Assembly: GCA_964006375.1 (NCBI GenBank)
Contig: OZ023265.1
Span: 161,460,118 to 161,524,117, forward strand
From: Tillus elongatus
Lineage: Eukaryota; Arthropoda; Insecta; Coleoptera; Cleridae
Length of the DNA stretch: 64,000 nucleotides
Direction of reading: 5' to 3'
Shown here piece after piece: positions 1 through 9,587 of the stretch. Under the pieces are notes generated by a model that was not told where the DNA came from, made no database searches, and saw only the letters and a list, made by a program, of their open reading frames with translations. Both the position numbers and the translations under genes were made by a program. Every line of letters begins with the position of its first letter. Position 1 is the stretch's first letter.

Positions 1-1355
1 GAAGGAAATGTGAACAGAAAATGCTAAGAAAACAGCTTCATCGGACCTCGGAAAGCTGCTTTTTTTCAGGTTTTGAAGCCATACCCCCTTACACCCTGTC
101 TACCCCGCACAACACCCCGAGGGGAAGAAACCCCCTCCCGTTTGTCCCCAGTGAAACACTAGTGGAAAAAAACTCACCTGGAAGAGTAAAAATAATCCCA
201 AATGTATATTACTAAATCAACCCTTTATAGGATTAAAAGACTCACTATCACAGTAGCTTAAACTAACCCAGGTTCGTCTAGGGAAATACCCTAGCCTCCT
301 CTGAAAGTTCTACAGCCCCTTTTAGCTCCCTATTCTCGAACCCGAATTATCTCGTGAAACCATCCACTCAAAATTCTAATTACTCCGAAACTATTCAAAC
401 CCTAATTATACCGTACCCGGCGACCCGTTTTTCTCTTGTTGGTGCCGCAAGTGACTTTCCTGTCCGAAGGTCACACAGCCAAAGTTGCAGTACTTACAAA
501 AATATGTGAACTAAACACGCCTATGATAAAACAATTCCTATTATTCATCGCGTGAGCGAATAATGTTCATTGTGACGGAATTTTTGTTAAATTTGCAGTT
601 TGTTTGTACCAGTAAAGGTGACCCTCTATATCGCCATTGTTAACGGGGTGTTTTCCGAAAACTCCTGAACTGGCATTCTTTCAACACGGTTGAATAAACT
701 GCAACTCGAGCTGCATATGTTCTTCTGTCCACTAAGGTGTTTTAGGTACATCAAGGCTGACCCCGGTTCAATTACCGACTGGCAGGCGCCAGCCCAGAAA
801 ATTTGACACTTAATCAAATGGTTTTGTATTTCCTGCAACTCTGTTTCAGTTTTTATTTTAAAAAAGTTATAAAATATAACGGCATTATTTAATTATTTCA
901 CAATATTCATAATTATATTCTTATTTAGCGATGGCTAAATTATACGGGGTGTCCCATAATTCCAATGGGGTTATTGTAACCTACAGATTTACTCTTCCAA
1001 ATGTAATAATAAGATCACAAGATTAATTAAATAGATCACAATGAAATAAAATAGGAATGTCTAAGCAAGTACCTTGCGTACAAAAGAAACAAAATACAAT
1101 ACAAGCATTAACAGCGCTACCAATGTGTTTTGGTTTCATCAGAGCATAAATTGAATTGAATTTTTATATCCATTCTTAATTAATTGACTAAATTACAAGA
1201 TGGAATTTTTTATGATAGACTTGTTTTGATTCTAATAGTTAGACATTGCAAAAAGCCTTAAAATAGGTATTTAGCATTCTTCAATTCCGAATGCAGTTAG
1301 TTTGATTTTTGAGACAGATGTAAGTATGTTTATAAATTCATAATCGGTTTTTCAG
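1..1355. other. Intron / upstream sequence, nothing recognised
   Basis: No exon, RNA gene or mobile element could be recognised here. The stretch is AT-rich and lies upstream of the first visible PPP2R3 exon, whose reading frame enters in mid-codon, so it is most simply intron of that gene. Small ORFs at 21-215 (+) and 626-838 (-) have no recognisable domain. Confidence 0.5.
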
Positions 1356-1690
1356 CTTTATCGTCCCGCATCATCGATCGCATATTCAGCGGGTGCGTGA
1401 CCCGGGGCGGACCACGTCGTCGTCCTCGTTTGCAACAACAGACATCTACAGGTGAAGCAGGGCCTGGCGTTCCGGAAGAAGTGGAAGAAGAAGAGAAAAT
1501 GTCGTACACTGAGTTTGTGTGGTTCTTGCTAAGTGAAGAGGATAAACAACATCCAACTGCCATAGAATATTGGTTCAGATGCATGGACCTCGACGGAGAC
1601 GGATATCTCTCCATGTATGAGTTGGAGTACTTCTATGATGAACAGATGCACCGCATGGAAGCCATAGGCATTGAAACTCTGCCCTTCCAA
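1356..1690 (+). CDS. PPP2R3: PP2A regulatory subunit B'' (PPP2R3 family), internal exon
   Basis: B''-type subunits bind the PP2A scaffold and catalytic subunits and direct phosphatase activity through a calcium-binding EF-hand core. The exon follows a TTTTTCAG acceptor, begins with the last 2 nt of a codon and ends in phase 0 before GTAAGT. Its product reads LSSRIIDRIFSG, VTRG, then MSYTEFVWFLLSEEDK and IEYWFRCMDLDGDGYLSMYE, all close to the animal PPP2R3A/B family. DLDGDGYLSMYE is a complete EF-hand loop (D-x-D-x-D-G-x-L-x-x-x-E). Between VTRG and MSYTEF lies an Arg/Pro-rich then Glu-rich linker of about 30 residues, longer than the roughly 10 residues I remember in vertebrates. Upstream exons are outside the window. 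Paralogue assignment (R3A versus R3B/C) is not settled; R3A-like is favoured. Confidence 0.93.
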
Positions 1691-2105
1691 GTAAGTACAC
1701 TATTGAATAAACTTTTATTGTATCACTTCCAGTAACTGTATCCAGTTAATACATATCCCAACCAGTACGACTTTCACTTATCGATTCCCAAATCTGTGGA
1801 AATTAGCATGAATTTGTCCTATCCTTAAATGTGGTGCTACGTCATTTGATAGCAAATGATTGCCTTATAGCTTTGCTCTGCATTTTTAAAATATTTTCGT
1901 GACGGTTCTTTACAACATCATTTGCAGTTCAGTTAAAACACTATATTATCCCAACAGATGCGCCGAGTTCGACTCAGATTTTTGTAGTTGGGGCCTGTCA
2001 CCCGGGGTGCCTTCAAATTTATTAGGAGATCCTATAAGCCCAATTCGCGTCGCTTTAGTCATTTTTATTTATCAAGACCAAATGGTCAAATTGTATGATG
2101 TGGTG

Positions 2106-2188
2106 TTCGTATGACGTCATTATTTAAAGGGCACTTATGAATTTGTCTTCGTATGACTTCCTTATTTAAAGGACACTTGTAACTTGTC
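2106..2188. repeat. Two-copy tandem repeat, 42-bp period
   Basis: TTCGTATGAC starts at 2106 and again at 2148, each followed by TTATTTAAAGG and ending in TTGTC. The two 42/41-bp copies differ by a few bases. It lies in the PPP2R3 intron with no function visible. Confidence 0.75.
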
Positions 2189-2359
2189 ACCCCAATCATT
2201 TTTTTCAAAAAGAAGAAGATATTAAATTTTGAACCGTGAACGCCGCGAGCGGTGAACAGCGTAAACCATTTGCGTTTGAGCTTTGCACCTGTGAATGTGT
2301 GATATCCTGTCCGACTAATTTTATTAATTCATTTTATTGCTATACTTACTTACTTTTGT

Positions 2360-2726
2360 AGGACCTCGGTGGTTCAGAGGTAAGAACGTGTGCCTCTGAA
2401 CCGAAGGGTACTGGGTTCGATCCCGCCGTACTCCTTTCACTTTTTCAGTACAAACTGTAAAATTAACATCAACCGAGGTTCTGGCATTGTATTTGAGCAA
2501 GTTGAATGTCTGCACGTTCCGCCCTTCGGAGGGGGCGTAAAGCCGTCGGTCCCGTGTCCATGCGATGTTGGGCACGTTAAAGATCCCTACCCTCCTTACA
2601 GAAAGACAGGGGTTCGGCAAAATTTCCAGGATAGTGAGGTGAAACTGCTCCCTGGCGTCGGTGATTGGCCATAGTCGCGGAAATAGGCCGACGTTAAAGA
2701 AACAAAACACACACACACACACACAC
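2360..2726 (+). mobile_element. tRNA-derived SINE with (AC)n tail
   Basis: The 5' end is tRNA-like, with an A box (TGGTTCAGAGG near 2370) and a B box (GGTTCGATCCC near 2412), the internal promoter of RNA polymerase III. A unique body of about 270 bp follows, then an (AC)n tail. The element is bounded by a 12-bp direct repeat ACTTACTTTTGT (2348-2359 and 2727-2738), the signature of LINE-mediated insertion. A second, older copy lies in inverse orientation at about 25572-25890. Orientation is the same as the host gene. Confidence 0.85.
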
Positions 2727-2809
2727 ACTTACTTTTGTTTATATAGTTATGTAATTAAAGATATTATATTATTTTTATAAGTATTCCACATAGTTTAGAT
2801 TTGAATGTA

Positions 2810-3850
2810 TCCAATCCCTAGGATCTCCTTCTTACTACAAAACCTGAATGCTATAGGACATCAGTCACCGCCCCCCTTGGTCGCTCAGACCACGGCATGG
2901 TCACTGCTTCCTGCGCAATGCAACCCGAGGTCACACAGTCATCACACCCACGTATCGTTTAGCACGACACCTCCGCGAACTGGGACGAAATGCGGGATTA
3001 CTTTTCCTCATTTCCATGGGCGTCTGTCTGCTTCTCTCATCCTGACCCCTCTGATATCTCACAAAATGCAGCCACTCAAAAGCCCTGGTTCTCTAAATCC
3101 TGTGACAAGGCCAGACTTGAAAATATCAAAGCTCACAAAACGCTTCTACACAATTCCCGTCAAGAAAACCGTCAAGCATTTAACGACGCAAGAAACCGCT
3201 GTGTCCTCATTCTTTCCAAGGCAAAAAACTCGTTTAATAAACACATGAAAAACAAAGTCCTCTCAAGCTCCAACGGCAGAAACTCTTCTGGACTCTTGCT
3301 AAATCTATTGGGAATAATTTCTGCACGAGCACGTTCCCACCTCTTGTTTCAGGGGATGAAATTGCCGCCCTGGGCAAGGCTGAACTTTTAGCCTCGTTGT
3401 TGGCCGGCAATTCTCCTCTCAACCCACCTCCAAATGTTCAATCACCAACATTCCCCAATGTCACGCATAAAATGACGGATATCATTTTCAAAACTAAACC
3501 TGACCTCTCTCTTTTATAGATATCTGCACAGGCACTGCTCAGAGGAGCTTTCTTCCATAGTTCCTCCACCTGCTGTCCCCAACAGATCTACCAGGGGAAC
3601 AGAGCGAATGCACCCTTTTACTGTCCAGGTCACCAGACATAGAACATCTTGTTATGCCCGCTGTTTTGTCCCGAGGACTTCCAAGTTGTGGAATTCCTTG
3701 CCGGCACATGTTTTTCCTTCTCCTCCGAACCTCCAAACTTTCAAGTCCAGAATTAGCAAGTTGCCTTTTTCCTCCTTGTCGACACCCACAGTACGATAGT
3801 ATTTAGGCTGTGAGTCCTCTTGATGTGTTGTTGAAATTAAAAAAAAAACT
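2810..3850 (+). mobile_element. Jockey/CR1-like LINE fragment, copy 1
   Basis: The coding strand is +, with several frameshifts. A segment between the endonuclease and RT domains is present (around WDEMRDYFSSFPWASVCFSH is clean in the other copies), then sequence jumps near 3515 to the 3' domain ending LSTPTVR, so the whole RT core is deleted. The 3' end carries the family's terminal sequence (GTTGTTGAAATT) and a short A tail near 3838-3848. It is a dead copy lying in the PPP2R3 intron. Family placement rests on the RT and 3'-domain motifs of copies 2 and 3. Confidence 0.85.
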
Positions 3851-4948
3851 TAAATTTCAGCTTCAACCGCCATTGTTGTTCATTTTACTAAAATGTTTCC
3901 AGAAACTTCATTTCAAATAGACCCTTTCTCTGGTGCTTTGGCAGTAGTTTTAGTTACGTTTATGGCTTAACCGCCTATCATTTTCAGCTAATTTTTGTAG
4001 AAAAAAATAGTTAATGAGGACACCGCGACATTTTAATTTTAAAAAGATTTCTTCAAAAGAGCGCAAACTAGGTCCCCTAGAATCCATATCCGGGTTTGGT
4101 TTTAGCTTTTAGAATCAATATCCGGGTTTAGTTTCAGTTTTTATCTGTTTACAGGGTGACGAATTTCTACGGCAAAGCTCAATATAATTGTTTAATTGTT
4201 ATTATACAAGATACGAGAAAAAGTTGTATACACTAATTATAGGGTGTCTTGAGCTGCATCTTATAAAATTATTTTGACAATCAATCGTGGAAGTTGTTGG
4301 TGATACCTACAATTATTTTTTCGAACACCCCTATATTATTGCATTTTTGTATTTTTTATCGAAATATAATGCATGTTTGTAAGAAAAAATCGAGACGAAG
4401 CAAGTGCGTTTTGGTATCGAATTTTAATTAAATGCTTCAAATTTCAATAACTCAATTTGCTATTAACCTAAGGTTTGTTGGCTAGGAAACCAGTTTTCTG
4501 GGAAACATGTAAAGTTTGTTTTATGAAAATTTTTGTACACTTTCAAACAATTTTGATAAAATATGGTACATTGTTTCTACTAGATAGGTTATACCGGTAA
4601 CCAGATTGATGTCTGCTTGCATTAGAGAGATATATTTGCTATTAAAAATATTTTAATGAAAATTCACTTCCATAACGCACTTGCTGCATCCCGACTTTTT
4701 CTTATAAGGAAAACCAACATTGGTAAGGCCAAAAGGTCAATACTTGAAATGTGCTCACTAAAAGAAAGGTGGGGGTCAAATATAACCCCCAAGTCGACAA
4801 TCATGGTGCAACATTTTCGAATATTAGCTGCATCCAGACTTTTTTATCGTAAAGTTAGTAAGTGTTAAACAAATTCATGATGATAGTGGTGATATTTGTA
4901 AAATTTTATGCTGTTTGATTGAAGATTTAATGATGTTGGATTTTTCAG
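3851..4948. other. PPP2R3 intron with a dispersed repeat (about 4370-4860)
   Basis: The segment around 4395-4470 carries AAGCAAGTGCGTTTTGGTA followed by TTTCAATAACTCAATTTGC. The block from about 4440 to 4700 is the reverse complement, with drift, of 22190-22420. Related copies of this repeat lie near 22150-22560, 32700-32770, 34855-34920 and 43680-43760. No coding capacity is visible. Confidence 0.6.
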
Positions 4949-5137
4949 GACTGTCTATGCCAAATGTTGGATATGGTGAAACCCAGAACTTCTGGCAAAA
5001 TATCACTGAGTGATTTGAAGAAATGTAGGATGACACCAATATTTTTCGATACGTTTTTCAACTTGGAGAAATACCTGGACCATGAGCAGAGAGATCCCTT
5101 TGCATCACAGAGAGATCACGATTACGATGGTCAAGAG
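4949..5137 (+). CDS. PPP2R3: PPP2R3 family, internal exon
   Basis: This exon follows a TTTTTCAG acceptor and ends before GTAAGA. It is 63 codons, phase 0 on both sides, and joins in frame to 1356-1690. The product begins DCLCQMLDMVKP and continues through LSDLKKCRM, FFDTFFNLEKYLDHEQRDPF and a final DYDGQE, matching the segment after the first EF hand in PPP2R3A/B. The preceding intron is 3.26 kb and carries the LINE fragment and SINE. Confidence 0.95.
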
Positions 5138-5201
5138 GTAAGACTAATTTAAGTGCCTTATTATTAGCTTATATATTACAATCACTATGTATATATATTC
5201 G

Positions 5202-6220
5202 TCTGTGGGTTCCGGGGACGAGATAAAAGAATAGGTCCAAGGTAAATCTTGTCCCTTGTAAGAGGCGGACTGACTGGAGTAAACACTGGCAGGTGTCAGG
5301 TCCAGACGAACCTGGAGGGAGGTGGAGATGATAGAGGTGGTATAACCGGATTTTGGGCTTTGAAACGGACAAATAACGTCGCTTGGATGTTCCTCTGGAG
5401 CGAGAATCCAAATGATACTGTTTTGAGTCAAGTGCTGGTGGGTGTCGAATCTAAATGAACCCGGAGGAAGTTGAGATCGTAAGGAGTGAGATGAACCTGA
5501 AAGTTCAGGTCTCCACTGTGTGGTTCGAAAGGGGCAAACCACCTTGCTTGTGTGAAGCTGTGGAGCGGGACTTCGTGGTAAATTGCCTTGAGTCGAGCAC
5601 TGGCGGGTATTGGGTCTAGATAAATCCGGAGGAGAGCTGAGATATCTGGGAGGGGGATTACACCTGGAGGTTGAGGCCTCCATTATGAGCTTCAAAACGG
5701 AAACGACCGTGCTTGGATGCTACTTGGGAGCGGGATTCCATATCAACATTAACGGATGTCAGGTCCAGACGAATTTGGAAAGAGGTTATCTCTCTGTCAG
5801 CTTTAAAACGGCTAAGCCACTTCACGTAGATGGCAGTACACCTGTGAATTTACTCTTAAAAATATCGGCTCCTGCAGGGAGCTGGATTTGATGGGTGAAA
5901 TTTAAGCTAACACTGGCTGGTATTGAGTCCAGGCAACCTTGAAAGAGGCTACCTCTCTTTGAGCTTCGAAACGCGGAAGCGACCTCGCTTGTAGACCGCT
6001 CGGGAGCGGGACTCTATATGATGTTGCCCTGAGTCAAACAATGACAGATTTCGGGTCCAGACGAACTCGGAGAGAGGCTACCTCTTTGTGAGCTTCTAAA
6101 CACGAAAGCGACCTCGCTTGGAGGCTGCTCGGGAGCGGGACTCTATATGATGGTGCCTCGAGTCAAACACTGACGAATGTTGGGTCCAGACAAACTCGGA
6201 GAAAGGCTATCTCTATGTGG
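5202..6220 (+). mobile_element. GC-rich composite retroposon, copy 1 (truncated)
   Basis: This block is much more GC-rich than its surroundings and internally repetitive. Phrases such as GGTCCAGACGAAC..GGAG, CGACCTCGCTTGGA, CTCGGGAGCGGGACT and GAGTCAAACACTGACGGATG recur every 100-150 bp. Its left end resembles the start of the 51431-52999 copy (TCTGTGGGTTCCGGGGAC, then a decayed version of the CCTGCCTGTCG box). The right edge, near 6220, is approximate and the 3' AATCT tail of the full copies is absent. Short ORFs are by-products of the repeats. It lies in a PPP2R3 intron. Confidence 0.75.
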
Positions 6221-6357
6221 CCTAGGTTGCTATGTAACAGCTCATAAAGCGAGGAATCTCAGATTTGATTCCGGTTGTGAGACATTGTTTATTAAAACCC
6301 TTTTCAATAGATATTTGTAAAAAATGTTAAAGTAAGTTCTTTTTTAATATTTTCCAG

Positions 6358-6440
6358 ATGTCTGACTGGGACAGGTACGCTGCTGAAGAATATGAACTCC
6401 TAGTTGCGGAAGAAGGAGGAAACGATCAACAAGACAGCCT
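6358..6440 (+). CDS. PPP2R3: PPP2R3 family, penultimate exon
   Basis: The exon follows TTTCCAG and reads MSDWDRYAAEEYELLVAEE then GGNDQQDS plus two bases of a Leu codon, matching the conserved (S)DWDRFAAEEYE.LVAEE segment of the family. The donor is GTAAAT at 6441. If this donor is not used, the frame stops at once (CTG TAA), giving an intron-retained C-terminus ending DSL. The phase-2 end is completed exactly by the exon at 12195. Confidence 0.92.
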
Positions 6441-6627
6441 GTAAATATTATTTTCTCTTTGAAACATTATGTAGATAGTTATTTAATATTCTTGGGTGAC
6501 TGTTTTCATGACCAAATTCATGCATTTGGGATTTGTTTGTTTGGCTGTGGTGATGGTAGTAGACAGTAGTAGATTTTATACTGTTAATATATTTTAATGT
6601 TGATAATAATGTGGTTATATTATCCAG

Positions 6628-6652
6628 GGAATTCGATTGTGGCTATGATAGG
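6628..6652 (+). other. PPP2R3: Candidate 25-nt cassette microexon of PPP2R3
   Basis: A 25-nt stretch lies between a weak pyrimidine tract ending in CCAG and a strong GTAAGA donor. Joined to the phase-2 exon at 6358-6440 it stays open (LEFDCGYDR) and ends in phase 0. That would force the last exon into another frame, stopping after LIR. This is a prediction from splice-site appearance only; the acceptor is poor and no transcript evidence is available. Confidence 0.3.
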
Positions 6653-7624
6653 GTAAGAATTGACTAGAGGTTTCTGGTTTTGAATATTAACAATAATATT
6701 AAAATTACTAATTCTGTAATGTGAATGTTTGTGCCAGTAACTAATCTCATTTCCTTCTAACAACTAAACATACACCTGTACGCTCAAATTTATATAAATG
6801 GTAATATATTTTTACGATAAGAATGGAATGGGGTTTTAAAGGGAAACAGTGCAACATTGCCAGGTGGTCAAATACACCAGAGTTGTCTGTATTTTGAGAA
6901 CAAACCTTTTTAGTAGTTCATTTTAGTTAATTTGTATTGATTTGATTTCCAAGCATCATCATGCATGAACTGTTTATCATACAAGTTTTTTTTTTTGTAT
7001 TCAGAAAACTGATTAGAGATTGTGTAGACATTTATTTATTTTGCTAACAGCTAAAACTAATTTAATTTACTTATTGATTTTAATCTAATGAAGGAACAAA
7101 ATTTATATAAAAGATTATAAAATTTAACTTGGCTGCTCAGTCGAAGGCATCAGCTTTAATGTAAATTAAACACAGGGCAAGGGCTTTTGCACTCACAACT
7201 GGTATGGTGTAAAATGTACAATTAAAAATCAGAAATACAGGTAAAATTGATTTATAAAAATTTACTGAAATTATATAATGCTAACAATGGTGAATTTATC
7301 AAAATGAATGAGGTTATATAAAGCAATTGACTATATGTTTCTTGATAAATTGTGGTTAAATTATTTATGCTCAAAAAAATGACACAGATAAATGAAGTAC
7401 TTAGCTTGACATTAGCGGTGGGACTCCATTGATAGCTCGGCGCCATATAAACTCCTCTGCCATCGAGGAGGCGACTCAAGGCTGCGTAAACCATTTTTGA
7501 AATACTGCGGGGGGCCCTGGTTGCCGGGTGCGGAGCTCCTTTGTCAGGTATGATGCATTCTCTACCTACAGGAGCAGGGTAGAGGACTGCTTCATAAAAA
7601 AACGGCCTCTTAAGCTGGAGTCCG

Positions 7625-7713
7625 AAACGGCGTCGCAGATGGCGTAAAAAAAACGGCGTCGCAGATGCCGTCAAAAACAAATGGCGTCGCAGATGGCGTC
7701 AAAAACAAACGGG
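7625..7713. repeat. Minisatellite of about 28-bp units
   Basis: Three successive units share CGGCGTCGCAGATGGCGT followed by an A-rich spacer (near 7627, 7652 and 7683). They differ by a few bases. The sequence upstream (about 7430-7620) is locally GC-rich and may be part of an unidentified repeat. It lies in the last PPP2R3 intron. Confidence 0.7.
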
Positions 7714-7969
7714 GTGACTGTAACAATTGAGGTGTATAAGTGTCTGTTGAATTTGTGTTCATTCACATGGGGCAGTACAAAATTTATCTGCATATTAAAA
7801 ATAAGAAAAATTAACTGACTATTAATATTGAATATTGCAAGAACACCACCACAATCCACCATGAAAACAATATAGGAATCATATATTGGACAAAGTAATT
7901 GTTAAAAGTAAATTTACTACTGTAAAACAAGCAAGCAATCATATATAAATCATAAATAAAGCAATTGAC

Positions 7970-8142
7970 GCCCTCGTGGCGCAGGTGGCTAGGTGCCAGC
8001 CTGCAAAGCGAGAGGTCCCGGGTTCGATTCCCGGGCGAGCCAAGTTGACTTTGTCTGGAAAATTTGTAAATAATATTAAATGATGGGAAAGAATGTGCTA
8101 ATGGCCTGAGATGCCGCAGCGAATAATTTTAAATTAAAAAAA
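7970..8142 (+). mobile_element. Short tRNA-derived SINE, intact insertion
   Basis: The head is tRNA-like, with an A box (TGGCGCAGGTGG) and a B box (GGTTCGATTCC) inside a good T-arm (CCCGG..CCGGG), but the acceptor stem is only partly paired, so it is not a functional tRNA gene. The tail is a run of A. A perfect 12-bp duplication AAAGCAATTGAC (7958-7969 and 8143-8154) bounds the element. It is a different family from the SINE at 2360. Confidence 0.88.
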
Positions 8143-8154
8143 AAAGCAATTGAC

Positions 8155-9100
8155 AACAGCAGTTATAAAATAAGTGAGCATTATATCTTTCCCCTTACCT
8201 CATCAGCCGTGCTGCCTTCTTTTACTACTTATCTAGTGAATGACATGTTTGGATATTGAATTTTTAGTAAGAAGAGAACATGTCTCGTGGTTGCAGGGGC
8301 TTTTAAAGACTTCTTATCTTGAAAATACATCTGACCAAATAACTGTCACGCCTGAAGAATAGTTCTCACTGACTAACAATACGGTGGTATTATTGACTAC
8401 GAGCCTGGTGGGCCGCGTCAATGGCTGTGACGTCATTATGTTGGCAACTGTTTCTTACTGAATAAAATTGTAAGATGTATTTATGAACCTTATAGTTTGG
8501 GAAAGGTTGCAACATGTGTAACATGTTACACAGCATATATTATTTTGTTAGATCATAACTTGTTTATTTAAATATATTTCAATAATGAGAAATACTTTTC
8601 AAATTTAAATTTTATGATGTATAAGTTTGTAAGGGCATAGGTATTTATGCAACAAATTACATAAATGGAACCTGCATTAGTCCTAAAAAGAACTGTTTTA
8701 AATGTTTAACAGGATATAGATCACAAATAAATGAACAACTATCAATTTACGTCAAACGTTGACACACCAATTTATTTACTGTTTACGAGTTTATGTTTAA
8801 TAATTATGCGATTTCGCAACATCTTAAAGGGTTGCCAACTTATAGAAGTAAAAAAATATATTTCAACTGTAATGTGATGATGAATCTACTTAGGGAATCT
8901 AGATTAATGCCTTTGATTACTCAAAATGACGCCATTCCATACTTATCTCAAAAATAGCATTCTAGCAAAGCTTCAAGTATTAACCAATTCGGTTTGCTTG
9001 CATTATACATTATTCACTGATTAACACACCTAAAAAAAAAAACCTACCATGACTTCAAATTCTTGAGACCTGTTCGATCTGTTCGGTTATACTGGAAACT
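8155..9100. other. PPP2R3 intron, nothing recognised
   Basis: AT-rich sequence without an ORF or recognisable repeat. Confidence 0.5.
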
Positions 9101-9129
9101 GCAACCAACTTATTTATTTTAAATAGAAC

Positions 9130-9535
9130 ACCCTATATATTGTTGCATATTGTATATTTTACTTTGTCCAATAAACATTATTATTATGAATGGATTGCCA
9201 TTATGTTCTAAATGCTTTAGAATTATGTAATTAACTGCGTCATTTGTCACTTTCTTCAACTAATTGACAGGCAGCCTATTTATACATGCCACTACTATGT
9301 TGAGTAAATAATCTTTCATATCAACTGGACGAGCATATACTTTTTTATGTACCCCCCCCCTCCCCACACACACACACAGGTAAAAAATCTATTGCAGTCA
9401 GATCAGGCGACCTTGTGGCCATCTCCAAGGAACATTACGCCCAAACCAGCGATCCTCAAACATACGTGACAGTTCTTCATATACTATAGTATTTGAATGC
9501 GAAGGAGCCCCATCGATTTGATACCAGCAATTGCT
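9130..9535 (-). pseudogene. Decayed Tc1/mariner-superfamily transposase fragment
   Basis: On the - strand a broken frame around 9535-9390 resembles the second catalytic block of DDE transposases (W-Y-Q-I-DGAPSHS, then RWFGRN, then WPQ). Frameshifts and stops prevent any long ORF, and the more distal part to 9130 is only suggestive. It abuts the 3' end of LINE copy 2. Confidence 0.45.
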
Positions 9536-9587
9536 GAACGCTCTGAGTGGCAAACTTTCAAAAAAAGTCGTTACAGTACTTCTCAGT

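Noticed and set aside
1330..1614. 94-codon ORF on the - strand over the first PPP2R3 exon
   Set aside because: Shadow of the real exon, which has splice sites and family similarity.
7970..8042. Possible functional tRNA gene
   Set aside because: The acceptor stem pairs only partly, and the tRNA-like part runs into an A-tailed body with target duplications, so it is a SINE.
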